Assembly (NCBI RefSeq): GCF_015627175.1
Contig: NZ_VTDQ01000008.1
Location: 1-64,000 of the forward strand
Direction of reading: 5' to 3'
DNA length: 64,000 nucleotides
Origin: Acinetobacter pollinis
Lineage (GTDB): Bacteria > Pseudomonadota > Gammaproteobacteria > Pseudomonadales > Moraxellaceae
Under the pieces are notes generated by a model. The model was not told the origin of the DNA. It did no database searches and saw only the letters and a program-made list of their open reading frames with translations. Position 1 is the stretch's first letter. Every line of letters starts with the position of its first letter. Positions 28,950 to 37,734 of the stretch are shown here, piece after piece. The translations under genes and the position numbers were made by a program.

Positions 28950-29795
28950 ATGGATATAAATGTACTATTAAATCGTAAAATTGGTTTCATTGGTGGTGGC
29001 AATATTGCTCAAGCAATTATGAATGGTTTGATCATTCAAGGCTTTCCGCGAGAGCAAATTTGTGTGACTGAATCTACTGAGAGCATACGCAAAGTTTTAC
29101 AAGAAAAAGATATTAGCCTTTTTACCAACAGTGCAGATATGTTGTATTGGGTAGATGTTGTTATTCTTTGTGTGGAAGCGAGCGAATTAGTAGATACATT
29201 AAAACCATTAAAAAATCTATTTAAAGAGAAATTACTTATTTCAGTTGTTCCAAGCGCAACAATTTCAATACTTGCACAACTTACAAATACATATAATATT
29301 GTAAGGGTTATGCCGAATATACCTGCATTGGTTCAAACTGGTGCGCATGGCGTATTTGCATTAGATACGGTCAGTGAGGCTGATCAGCAGTTAAGCTCTA
29401 AAATTTTTGCAGTGACAGGATTGTGTATTTGGGTGAAATCTGAAGAGGAGCTCGATGCAGTAACTGCAATTTCTGGTTCGGGGCCAGCATATTTCTTTTA
29501 TATGATGGAAAGTATGATTCGAGCTGGTAAAAATATGGGGCTTGATGAAAAAACAGCTTCAGCACTTACCTTACAAACCGCTTTAGGTGCTGCCCAAATG
29601 GCAATTAGTAGTGGCTTTTCTCCAGCAGAACTACGTAAACAAGTTGTAGTACCTCATGGAGTAACGGAGGCAGCTTTGCAAGTATTTGACCGAGAGTCTA
29701 TTTCTCAAAGTATACAAACAGCACTCGCAGCTGCTCAAAAACGTAGTCAAACGCTAGCTCAAGGACTTAGCGAAAGTACCAAATCATCAAGTTAG
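28950..29795 (+). CDS. proC: Pyrroline-5-carboxylate reductase
   Basis: ProC makes the last step of proline biosynthesis, reducing 1-pyrroline-5-carboxylate with NAD(P)H. The ATG at 28950 gives 281 residues; an in-frame TTG at 28941 is closer to the AGGAAG site and cannot be ruled out. The Rossmann motif IGFIGGGNIAQAIMNGL opens the protein. RVMPNIPALVQTGAHG and the C-terminal ISGSGPAYFFYMMES and VVVPHGVTEAAL blocks are diagnostic. Confidence 0.95.
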   Translation: MDINVLLNRKIGFIGGGNIAQAIMNGLIIQGFPREQICVTESTESIRKVLQEKDISLFTNSADMLYWVDVVILCVEASELVDTLKPLKNLFKEKLLISVVPSATISILAQLTNTYNIVRVMPNIPALVQTGAHGVFALDTVSEADQQLSSKIFAVTGLCIWVKSEEELDAVTAISGSGPAYFFYMMESMIRAGKNMGLDEKTASALTLQTALGAAQMAISSGFSPAELRKQVVVPHGVTEAALQVFDRESISQSIQTALAAAQKRSQTLAQGLSESTKSSS

Positions 29796-29807
29796 GACAT
29801 AATATTT

Positions 29808-30377
29808 ATGGGTGCAAATAGTGCGCAAATTTTTAGCATCTTATTGAATGCTGTTATTTTATTGATATTTGGAAGGTTCTTGATACAGTTGGCTATGGTA
29901 AGTCCATATAATCCAGTTGTACTTGCAACAATGAAGGCAACAAAGTTTGTAGATACGTTTAGCCGAATTTTTCCAACAGTTGCAAAAGGCAGAGTAAATT
30001 TAGCTGCTATTGCACTTTTAATCGTGCTATGTCTATTTAAAAATTTTGGTGAAATGTATTTATCTGGCACACCACCGTATAGTGCATTGTATTTGATTGT
30101 CTATACTTTTGTGACCATGATTCAAGCACTGATTAGTATTTGTCGTTATCTTATTTTTGCAACGATTATACTAAGTTGGGTCGTATTGTTTACTCAATCT
30201 AGATCTCCATATATTGAAGTTATTCAAGAGCTTGCAGAGCCATTATTAGCTCCATTCCGTCGTATTATGCCGAATATGGGTATGATTGACCTGTCACCGA
30301 TGGTTGCATTCTTAGCACTATATATGGCAGAAATTTTAATGAATGAGGTGGCGAGAGTACTATTAAGTGGGCTCTAA
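29808..30377 (+). CDS. YggT family membrane protein
   Basis: The 189-residue protein has about four to five hydrophobic segments in the two-repeat YggT layout (FGRFLIQLAMVSPYNPV and IILSWVVLFTQSRSPYIEV). The conserved PLLAPFRRIMPNMGMIDLSPM block is present. YggT proteins are small membrane proteins often next to proC, as here. Function in this family is poorly known; roles in osmotic or cell-division processes are suggested elsewhere. Confidence 0.9.
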   Translation: MGANSAQIFSILLNAVILLIFGRFLIQLAMVSPYNPVVLATMKATKFVDTFSRIFPTVAKGRVNLAAIALLIVLCLFKNFGEMYLSGTPPYSALYLIVYTFVTMIQALISICRYLIFATIILSWVVLFTQSRSPYIEVIQELAEPLLAPFRRIMPNMGMIDLSPMVAFLALYMAEILMNEVARVLLSGL

Positions 30378-30390
30378 ACATATTTATATA

Positions 30391-30421
30391 AAAAAAGGCT
30401 ATCGCAATGATAGCCTTTTTT
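30391..30421. terminator. Bidirectional rho-independent terminator
   Basis: AAAAAAGGCTATC (30391-30403) pairs with GATAGCCTTTTTT (30409-30421) around GCAAT. It lies between convergent yggT and the hemolysin III gene. Confidence 0.88.
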
Positions 30422-31074
30422 TATATAGAGTAAGGAATTGAATATTTATAAATTGCAAGAAAATGCGAGCCTGCACCAATTAATACAAAAATATGCCAAA
30501 TTGCGTGAGTATAACGAATTTTCTTTAAAGCATAAAAAATAGCACCAATGGTATAAGCTAAGCCCCCAATAACCAATAAATTTAGGCAATCTGGAGAGAG
30601 ATATTTCTTCATATCATCAAACATGAGTACAGCAAACCATCCCATAGTGATATATGCAATGAGTGATACTTTACCAAAACGATGAGCAAAGAATATTTTA
30701 AAGATTGTACCTATGGCGGTCATTGTCCAAAGTGCAATTAAAATATAATGTGCTTTGGGTGTTGGAATATTTAGATATAACAATGGAGTGTATGTACCTG
30801 CAATAAGGTAATAAATAGCAGTATGATCCAGCTTTTTATACCAACGTCTTGCTTTAGCAGTCTTTGACCAATGATAAAGTGTAGAGCTTGAGAGTACGAA
30901 AATTAAACCAAAGCAATATACCCAAATGCTTAACCAACTAAGTCCTGCAAGAAATTGTGTTTTATAAATGAGTTGAATGCTTGCAATGATTGCAATTACA
31001 GCACCTAATCCATGTGTTAAAACATTCAAGCGTTCCTCTTGTATGTCATAGTTTAAGATTTGATCTGTTGTCAT
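30421..31074 (-). CDS. Hemolysin III family (PAQR-type) membrane protein
   Basis: The protein has about seven membrane segments and the PAQR/hemolysin III motifs EERLNVLTHGLGA, SSTLYHWSKTAKARRW, YKKLDHTAIYYLIAGTYTP and YTHAIWHIFVLIGAGSH, whose His and Asp residues form the family metal site. I start it at the ATG at 31074 (MTTDQILNYD), giving 217 residues; a second ATG precedes it at 31077. A longer in-frame start at 31188 adds a charged, low-similarity stretch. Members are named for haemolysis, but the physiological role is membrane homeostasis and not settled. Confidence 0.87.
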   Translation of the reverse strand: MTTDQILNYDIQEERLNVLTHGLGAVIAIIASIQLIYKTQFLAGLSWLSIWVYCFGLIFVLSSSTLYHWSKTAKARRWYKKLDHTAIYYLIAGTYTPLLYLNIPTPKAHYILIALWTMTAIGTIFKIFFAHRFGKVSLIAYITMGWFAVLMFDDMKKYLSPDCLNLLVIGGLAYTIGAIFYALKKIRYTHAIWHIFVLIGAGSHFLAIYKYSIPYSI

Positions 31075-31173
31075 CATATTCACATTATTAAAAATACACT
31101 TGTATATTAATTCAATTTTGATTTTAAAGTAAGAAGATTTAAAATGGAATTGTAACTTTATTTGGATATTGTC

Positions 31174-32394
31174 ATGGTAGTTCAACATTTTGCTTCTGAG
31201 CAGGAAAATCAGTTTTTTTACGAGATAGAAGCATTATTGAATACAAACGCTTTTGAACGTCTTGTGTTGAGTAAGTATCAAGGTGAAGAGGAGCACCTTG
31301 AAAAAATAAGTTTTAGAATTATAGAAATTCAACAACGTATAATGATTTCATCGGTATATCGTTACCAAACCCAAGATGTGACAAAAAATTACACGGTAGA
31401 TGAAGCTATTTTTCAGATAAAACAATTGCTTCCTCATGCTAAACAAGCAAATTTGTGGAGTAACAAAAATGAATGGCAACTCAAAAGAGCCAAGAAAAAA
31501 GTTATTTTGACACAAGCAAAGACACAACAAGGACGTGTATTATCGAATACAAATCATGATCGTGAAAAGCAACGATATATAGATCAACAACAAGATTATT
31601 TAATCGATTTAGGTGTTACAGATCAACAGCATAAAGTTATTCCAAGTATGGCCAGAAAATGGAAGCAAATTAATAAATTTATTGAAATTTTTTCTGGTGC
31701 TTTAGATCATATTAATATGAAAGATGAGCAGTTACATGTTGTGGACTTTGGTTCAGGTAAAGGCTATTTAACTTTTGCAATGTATGATTATTTAAATAAA
31801 AATGGATGGAATCCGCATTTGACAGGTGTTGAGTTACGAGATAATTTAGTCAATTTTTGTCAAAAAGTTGCAGATAAAAATGCGTTTAATTCACTCGATT
31901 TTTTCCAAGGCGATGTGCGTAGTTATTCACCCGAGCATTTAGATGTCATGATTGCACTACATGCATGTGATATTGCTACAGATTTTGCTATTCACTGTGG
32001 AATACGTTTAAATGCTTCTATGATTATGTGCGCACCATGTTGTCATAAAGAGTTACGCCCCCAATTGCGTGCGCCTGAAGTATTACAGCCAATGTTACAA
32101 TATGGTATTCATCAAGGTCAGCAGGCAGAAATGTTAACAGATACTATTCGTGCACTTTTGTTAAATGCATATGGATATGAGACCAAAGTTTTCGAGTTTG
32201 TTGCCTTAGAACATACCAGTAAAAATAAAATGATTTTAGCTGTGAAAAAGCAATCTGATGATGTCGTGCCTAATCAAGAAATTATTAAGCAAATTCAAGA
32301 GTTAAAAGAAATGTATGGTATTCAAAACCATAGTCTAGAACGTTTATTGGCAGATGAGCAGGTAGATCGACAAAGAGAAGGATGTCGTTGTTGA
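31174..32394 (+). CDS. SAM-dependent methyltransferase (Methyltransf_32-like)
   Basis: The 406-residue protein has an uncharacterised N-terminal half and a class I methyltransferase core in the second half: motif I VVDFGSGKGYLTFAMYDYL, a DVMIALHACDIATDFAI segment and a CAPCCHKELRPQL motif. The Cys-rich CAPCCH signature is typical of the Methyltransf_32 group. The substrate is unknown; RNA or protein is possible. I use the ATG at 31174, since the TTG at 31162 has no ribosome binding site. Confidence 0.82.
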   Translation: MVVQHFASEQENQFFYEIEALLNTNAFERLVLSKYQGEEEHLEKISFRIIEIQQRIMISSVYRYQTQDVTKNYTVDEAIFQIKQLLPHAKQANLWSNKNEWQLKRAKKKVILTQAKTQQGRVLSNTNHDREKQRYIDQQQDYLIDLGVTDQQHKVIPSMARKWKQINKFIEIFSGALDHINMKDEQLHVVDFGSGKGYLTFAMYDYLNKNGWNPHLTGVELRDNLVNFCQKVADKNAFNSLDFFQGDVRSYSPEHLDVMIALHACDIATDFAIHCGIRLNASMIMCAPCCHKELRPQLRAPEVLQPMLQYGIHQGQQAEMLTDTIRALLLNAYGYETKVFEFVALEHTSKNKMILAVKKQSDDVVPNQEIIKQIQELKEMYGIQNHSLERLLADEQVDRQREGCRC

Positions 32395-32400
32395 GGGATT

Positions 32401-32425
32401 AAAGGCAGTCTAAACGACTGCCTTT
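32401..32425. terminator. Hairpin between convergent genes
   Basis: AAAGGCAGTC pairs perfectly with GACTGCCTTT around TAAAC. It separates the methyltransferase gene from the minus-strand GH13 gene. Confidence 0.75.
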
Positions 32426-32430
32426 AATCA

Positions 32431-34113
32431 TTAGCTCAATCTATAGATACCAGATTGCCAAGGTGCTAATTGAACCTCAGTTGCATGCTCTTGAATAGGA
32501 GATTTTGCACTACTTTCAATAACAGTAGATGTAATTGAAAGATGATCTGGTAATGAATAGTGAACGTCATGTTCTGAGAAGTTCACAAGGATTAAATATT
32601 TATAATCGCCATCAATCCGTGTATATGCATATACTGTATCATGACTTAAATCTAAATCATGATAACTGCCATAGGTGAGGGTTGGTATTTCATGTCTGAG
32701 TTGAATGAGTGATTTATAGTAGCTAAATACGGAATCGGGATCGTTAATTTGGCGAGCTGCATTAATTTCTTTGTAGTTTGGATTCACTTTTAACCATGGT
32801 GTGCCAGTAGTAAAACCTGCATTTTCTGTATCGTCCCATTGGAAAGGTGTACGTGCATTATCGCGAGAAGTATATTTGGAAGCTTTAAGAAATTCATCTG
32901 CAGGAACTTTACCTGTTTTTACGAGGTCATCCCAAAAACCTGTAACTCCAATATCATCAAAATCTTCAATGGTTTCGAATGGATAATTGGTCATACCTAA
33001 CTCTGTACCTTGATAAATAAATGGCGTAGCAGGTTGGGTTAAAATTATGGTTGCTAATGCTTTTGCAGACGCAGCACGCCATTCTGGACGGTCATCGCCA
33101 AAGTGAGAAACAACGCGTGGGTTATCATGGTTATCTAGGAAAAAGGCATTCCATCCATGCTCACCCGCTGTTTGGTGTAAGTCATGAATAATTTTTCTAA
33201 AATGAGGAAGGGTCCAGTCTTTACGACGCCACTTTTCGGCATGGTCTACATCTAATCGTACGAGATCGAATGTAAATGCCATGTTTAATTCTTTGCGACG
33301 GTGATCGGTAAACTTAATTGACTCTTCTGTGGGAACACCAAAAATTTCACCTGCAGTAACTACATCATACTCTGAAAAGACTTTTTCATTAATTTCACGA
33401 ATATATTCATGAAGATGGAGCCCTTTGGTATATTCTTCATCAAAGTTAAGGACTTGTTCATGGGTAAACTCAGGAAAATCTGGAATCTTTGAAAAAGTGG
33501 CAACAGTATCTAATCTAAATCCTGATACACCTTTATTTAGCCAAAAGCGAAGCATTTCGTATAAATCTTCACGTACTTTTGGGTTGTCCCAATTTAAATC
33601 AGGCTGTTCTTTGGCGAAGTAGTGTAGGTAATATTGGCCAGTTGTATCATCTTTTGTCCAAGCAGACCCACCGAAGAAAGATGGATAGTTATTGGGTTCA
33701 TCTCTCCAAAAGTAGTAATCACGATAAGGATTATCTTTACTGCTTCTACTTTGCACAAACCATTCGTGTTGATCACTAGAGTGGTTAATCACAACATCAA
33801 CCATTAAACGCATACTACGTTTTTGCATTTCAGCAATCAGGCGGTCGAAGTCTTCCATGGTTCCATATTCTTCCATGATTTTTTCATAGTGACGAATATC
33901 ATAACCATTGTCTTTATTTGGTGAGTCATAATGAGGATTAATCCAAATTGCATCAATACCCAAGTTTTTTAAATAGTCTAATTTTTCAATAATACCGTTA
34001 ATGTCTCCAACGCCACTACCATTTGTGTTTTTAAATGAACGTGGATAAACCTGATAGAAAACGGCTTGTTTCCACCATGTTGGAAGCTGTGACGATTTTT
34101 GAATTTGAGTCAT
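32431..34113 (-). CDS. GH13 family enzyme, sucrose isomerase/trehalulose synthase-like, cytoplasmic
   Basis: This 560-residue alpha-amylase-superfamily enzyme has no signal peptide. The catalytic set is complete: region I DVVINHSSDQH, nucleophile Asp in GFRLDTVATFSK, acid/base Glu in AGEIFGVP, and stabiliser Asp in FFLDNHDNPRVVSHFG. The AGEIF and AFTFDLVR blocks match the aromatic-clamp Phe pair and the following Arg known from sucrose isomerases (MutB residues 256, 280, 284, from memory). The specificity motif reads RLDVD where isomaltulose synthase has RLDRD. A plain alpha-glucosidase is the alternative. It is a tandem paralogue of the next gene. Confidence 0.83.
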   Translation of the reverse strand: MTQIQKSSQLPTWWKQAVFYQVYPRSFKNTNGSGVGDINGIIEKLDYLKNLGIDAIWINPHYDSPNKDNGYDIRHYEKIMEEYGTMEDFDRLIAEMQKRSMRLMVDVVINHSSDQHEWFVQSRSSKDNPYRDYYFWRDEPNNYPSFFGGSAWTKDDTTGQYYLHYFAKEQPDLNWDNPKVREDLYEMLRFWLNKGVSGFRLDTVATFSKIPDFPEFTHEQVLNFDEEYTKGLHLHEYIREINEKVFSEYDVVTAGEIFGVPTEESIKFTDHRRKELNMAFTFDLVRLDVDHAEKWRRKDWTLPHFRKIIHDLHQTAGEHGWNAFFLDNHDNPRVVSHFGDDRPEWRAASAKALATIILTQPATPFIYQGTELGMTNYPFETIEDFDDIGVTGFWDDLVKTGKVPADEFLKASKYTSRDNARTPFQWDDTENAGFTTGTPWLKVNPNYKEINAARQINDPDSVFSYYKSLIQLRHEIPTLTYGSYHDLDLSHDTVYAYTRIDGDYKYLILVNFSEHDVHYSLPDHLSITSTVIESSAKSPIQEHATEVQLAPWQSGIYRLS

Positions 34114-34267
34114 AATTTTCCCACTATATTTTTGAATATTAAATCAATTTGTATTAAAAGAATTTGCGATAACTAAAGTTATTCTATATAGAACATTCTA
34201 TTTGAATTAATAATGATTGTATGATGGAGTTTGGTTATTTATTTAACAAAATATGAAGAATATGATA

Positions 34268-34297
34268 AAAAAGCCCTATCAAATGATAAGGCTTTTT
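34268..34297 (-). terminator. Rho-independent terminator after the exported GH13 gene
   Basis: AAAAAGCC-TATC pairs with GATA-GGCTTTTT with one bulge on each side. On the minus strand it is followed by a T-run and lies about 18 bases after the stop. Confidence 0.8.
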
Positions 34298-34315
34298 ATG
34301 ATTGGGATTTAAAGA

Positions 34316-36130
34316 TTAGTTAATTTTGTAGATTCCTGACTGCCATGGTGCAAGCTTAATTGAAGTTGCATTTGCTTTTACAGTTGATTTGGCATTGCTT
34401 TCAACGACAATAGACTGGATAGAAATTCCTTCCGGTAATTTGTAGTTAATCGCTTTTTCCTTAAAGTTTACAACCACTAAATACTTTTCATTACCATCGA
34501 TACGTGTATATGCATACACATTATCATTATTTAAGTCTAGATCTTTATACTCGCCATAAGTTAAAGCAGGAATTGCATGTCTAAGTTGAATCAGCTTACG
34601 GTAGTAGTTATACACTGAATCTGGATCATTAATTTGACTTGCAGCATTTACTTCTTTGTAGTTTGGATTGATTTTTAACCATGGTGTACCCGTTGTAAAG
34701 CCTGCATTTTCATTTGCATCCCACTGAAATGGTGTACGTGCGTTATCGCGACTTGTAAAACGAGCAGCTTTTAAGAATTCTTCTTTAGACACTTGACCTG
34801 TTTCTACAAGATCTTTCCAAGAACCTTTGACACCAATATCATCAAAATCTTCTATACCTTTAAATGGGTAGTTGGTCATACCTATTTCGGTACCCTGATA
34901 AATAAATGGTGTTGCACGTTGAGTTAGAATGACTGTAGCTAATGCTTTTGCAGAAGGTACACGCCATTTTGGACGATCGTCACCAAAGTGAGAAACAACA
35001 CGTGGATTATCATGGTTATCCAAGAAGAAAGCATTCCAACCATATTGGCCTGCCGTTGTATCTGCTGTATTTACTGTTTGACGGAACTTAGAAAGTGTCC
35101 AGTCCGTACGACGCCATTTTGCTTTTGGATCAACATCGATACGAATAAGATCGAACGTAAATGCCATGTTTAGCTCTTCACGACGACGGTCTGTAAATCG
35201 GATAGAGTCTGTTGCTGGAACACCAAAAATTTCACCTGCAGTGACTGCATCGCTGTAATGAGAGAAAACTTCTTGATTCATTTCATGAATGTATTTGTGC
35301 AGATTAGGGCCTTTGGTATATGCCTCATCGAAATCTTTTTTCTGATTTTCAGAAAGATCTGGAAATTCAGGTATTTTTGAGATAGTTGCAACGGTATCTA
35401 TACGCATTCCAGATACACCTTTATCTAGCCAGAAACGCAGCATTTTATAAAGGTCTTGTCTAACTTTTGGGTTGTCCCAATTTAAATCTGGCTGTTGTTT
35501 TGCGAAGTAATGTAAATAGTACTGATCTGTTTTCTCATCTTTCGACCAAGCTGATCCACCAAAGAAAGATGGATAATTATTTGGTTCTTGTCCATTTTTT
35601 CCATCTTGCCAGAAATAATAGTCGCGATATGGATTATCTTTACTGCTACTACTTTGAATAAACCATGGGTGTTGGTCACTTGTGTGGTTAATAACAACAT
35701 CGACCATTAGACGCATATTTCGTTTTTTCATTTCAGAAATAAGGCGATCGAAGTCTTCCATGGTGCCATATTCTTTCATGATGTCTTGGTAATCGCTGAC
35801 ATCGTAGCCGTTGTCTTTATTTGGTGATGCATAATGCGGATTAATCCAAATTGCATCGATCCCTAAATTCTTTAAGTAATCTAATTTCTCTATAATTCCG
35901 TTAATGTCTCCAACACCGCTTCCATTGGTGTTTTTAAATGAACGTGGATAAATTTGATAAAATACGGCTTGTTTCCACCAAGCTGGCAGTTGTTCTGACT
36001 TTTGAATATTGTCTTCGGAAACTGATGTGACTGACGCAGGCTCCGCTGCAGTTGCGGTTTGAATCCCAGAAAAAGCCATTGCTATTGCAAAAAAAGGCGC
36101 AATAGCAGAATTAAATCTGCAATTAAGCAT
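34316..36130 (-). CDS. GH13 family enzyme, sucrose isomerase/trehalulose synthase-like, exported
   Basis: The 604 residues begin with a signal peptide (MLNCRFNSAIAPFFAIAMAF, cut near ATAAEPA), so it should be periplasmic, like known bacterial sucrose isomerases of about 600 residues. The catalytic triad is in GMRIDTVATISK, VTAGEIFGVP and FFLDNHDNPRVVSHFG. The clamp Phe residues and Arg are retained in AGEIF and AFTFDLIR; the specificity motif is RIDVD. It is very similar to the cytoplasmic paralogue downstream. The OprB-type porin and AraC regulator nearby fit a sugar-uptake role. Alpha-glucosidase remains possible. Confidence 0.85.
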   Translation of the reverse strand: MLNCRFNSAIAPFFAIAMAFSGIQTATAAEPASVTSVSEDNIQKSEQLPAWWKQAVFYQIYPRSFKNTNGSGVGDINGIIEKLDYLKNLGIDAIWINPHYASPNKDNGYDVSDYQDIMKEYGTMEDFDRLISEMKKRNMRLMVDVVINHTSDQHPWFIQSSSSKDNPYRDYYFWQDGKNGQEPNNYPSFFGGSAWSKDEKTDQYYLHYFAKQQPDLNWDNPKVRQDLYKMLRFWLDKGVSGMRIDTVATISKIPEFPDLSENQKKDFDEAYTKGPNLHKYIHEMNQEVFSHYSDAVTAGEIFGVPATDSIRFTDRRREELNMAFTFDLIRIDVDPKAKWRRTDWTLSKFRQTVNTADTTAGQYGWNAFFLDNHDNPRVVSHFGDDRPKWRVPSAKALATVILTQRATPFIYQGTEIGMTNYPFKGIEDFDDIGVKGSWKDLVETGQVSKEEFLKAARFTSRDNARTPFQWDANENAGFTTGTPWLKINPNYKEVNAASQINDPDSVYNYYRKLIQLRHAIPALTYGEYKDLDLNNDNVYAYTRIDGNEKYLVVVNFKEKAINYKLPEGISIQSIVVESNAKSTVKANATSIKLAPWQSGIYKIN

Positions 36131-36291
36131 TACGTACGCTCCATGGTCGTTATATTTAAACTGTCGAATGATCCTTATATATTTATAGTATATATTATGT
36201 AAAATAAAAATATGGCTAAAAATTGATCTTTCTGTTTAAGGAAGGCTTAAGTTATTTTTATTTAAGGAAATTTATATTAAAAAATGTGAAA

Positions 36292-36312
36292 ACCCTCACG
36301 AAATGTGAGGGT
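36292..36312 (-). terminator. Terminator after the AraC gene
   Basis: ACCCTCAC (36292-36299) pairs perfectly with GTGAGGGT (36305-36312). On the minus strand it follows the regulator's stop and runs into TTTTC. Confidence 0.75.
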
Positions 36313-36325
36313 AAAAGAGAAGTTT

Positions 36326-37366
36326 TTATAAAGATCCGTGTAATTGTCTATAGAGACCTGGGGTTACGCCTGTCCACTTTTTAAATGCACGGTGGAAGGT
36401 ACTGGTTTCACTAAATCCAACCTGTTGAGCAACATCTTCTAATGTAAGCTTGGGCTGTAGTAATAAATGAATCGCAGCATCACGACGTAGAGCATCTTTC
36501 ACGCCTTGATAACTTCTACCTTCCGAAGCAAGTCGTCTACGTAGGGTTTGTGGTGAAAGATAGAGCATGGAAGCAACATCATTTAATGTTGGCATTTCTT
36601 CGCCAATATGGCTTTTAAGCACATCACGAATACGAGAGGTTAGAGAGTTAGTATTTTTAAATTTTACAAGTAGTTGTGCAGGTGCATACTTTAAAAAGTC
36701 TTCTAGTGTATCTGCATTCTGACGGATTGGAAGATCTAAATAGTCAGCAGCAAAGGTGACTTCTGTTCTTGCCATATCGAATTGAATCACAGGTGCAAAG
36801 AATAAGGCATCATATTCATCTGCTTGTTCGGGGCGACTATAGTTAAAATGAACACGCTCTAGAGGGATTCTTCGATCAATGAGCCATGATGCGAGGCCGT
36901 GCCAAATCATAAGCATGCTTTCTGTCATGAAGTGATCTGGGTCTTCTGTTTTGGGGACAAAAGGTACAAAACGTGCTTCATGTTTATCGTGTTCTAAACC
37001 AATAAACCAATCATCGCCAAATAAACGATAGAACTGTGTAGAAAGTTCTAGTGCTTCTCGAAGAGTTTTGGCATGAATAATGAGTTGGCACATCATTGCA
37101 AATGTACCTAGGCGTCTTGGTTGTGCAGAAAAGCCTGCATGTTCGTCCTGCGTAACCATCCAGAGCATTTTAATAAATCGGGTATATTGCTCAGGAGAAA
37201 TACGTGCTTTGGATTGTTTCAATAACTCTGCTTCAATGCCTACATGGGAGAGAAGCGTTTCAACATCCATACCGAGTTTTTTAACGCCTTTAAGCGCCGC
37301 ATTGACAAAGTAAATGCTAATTGTATCACGACTCACGTTGAGTCCTTCAATAGCTTTTATATTCAC
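36326..37366 (-). CDS. AraC family transcriptional regulator
   Basis: The 346-residue protein has an N-terminal effector-type domain of the arabinose-binding-like class (residues about 20-215) and a C-terminal pair of helix-turn-helix motifs (ASMLYLSPQTLRRRLASEG and VAQQVGFSETSTFHRAFKKW). The layout matches OruR-type AraC regulators. It is divergent from the porin gene across 368 bases and lies downstream of the two GH13 genes on the same strand, so it probably controls this sugar cluster. The effector is unknown. Confidence 0.9.
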   Translation of the reverse strand: MNIKAIEGLNVSRDTISIYFVNAALKGVKKLGMDVETLLSHVGIEAELLKQSKARISPEQYTRFIKMLWMVTQDEHAGFSAQPRRLGTFAMMCQLIIHAKTLREALELSTQFYRLFGDDWFIGLEHDKHEARFVPFVPKTEDPDHFMTESMLMIWHGLASWLIDRRIPLERVHFNYSRPEQADEYDALFFAPVIQFDMARTEVTFAADYLDLPIRQNADTLEDFLKYAPAQLLVKFKNTNSLTSRIRDVLKSHIGEEMPTLNDVASMLYLSPQTLRRRLASEGRSYQGVKDALRRDAAIHLLLQPKLTLEDVAQQVGFSETSTFHRAFKKWTGVTPGLYRQLHGSL

Positions 37367-37650
37367 AAATAATAAACCTAGATGATTGTTGATGAATAAT
37401 AAGACAAATTATATTGCGTTATGCAAGATAAAATATGTCACTTGAGTTATTGAAAATATCTACAAGAGAATACTTCAATGTATTTAAAATCATAGCATGC
37501 TTATTGTAGCATAAAAGCTTAAAATAGAGTAAATACTTTATTATGTCGGTTATTTTTTACTTAGTAACAAAAAATATTTATTTAAACAATTATTCTTATT
37601 TTCTATAAGTTGCTATCTAATTGATTATTAAGTTTTTATTTTTTAATTTG

Positions 37651-37676
37651 GTAACAAATTATTTAACCTTTGTTAC
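37651..37676. promoter_or_regulatory. Candidate operator: GTAACAAA inverted repeat
   Basis: GTAACAAA (37651-37658) and TTTGTTAC (37669-37676) form a perfect 8-bp inverted repeat with a 10-base spacer. It overlaps the -35 element of the porin promoter, so a bound protein would control that promoter. A lone GTAACAAA also lies at 37564-37571. Confidence 0.6.
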
Positions 37677-37698
37677 AAGAATAATAGTATTCTATATC
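37670..37698 (+). promoter_or_regulatory. Candidate porin promoter
   Basis: TTGTTA (37670-37675) and TATATC (37693-37698) are 17 bases apart. The predicted transcript start near 37705 fits the ATG at 37735 but not the longer start at 37621. Confidence 0.55.
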
Positions 37699-37734
37699 AT
37701 TCAACAAAACAACAAAGGTTATGTACAAGTGGAT

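Larger units (their letters stand above)
37367..37734. other. 368-base divergent intergenic region between araC-type gene and porin gene
   Basis: No credible gene lies here. It holds the porin promoter (37670-37698) and an inverted repeat (37651-37676), with a further GTAACAAA copy at 37564-37571. The regulator's own promoter must lie in the left part but has no clear consensus. Confidence 0.6.

Noticed and set aside
32431-36130. Trehalose-6-phosphate hydrolase
   Set aside because: Active-site context and the exported copy fit sucrose isomerase-like enzymes better; no PTS genes are nearby.
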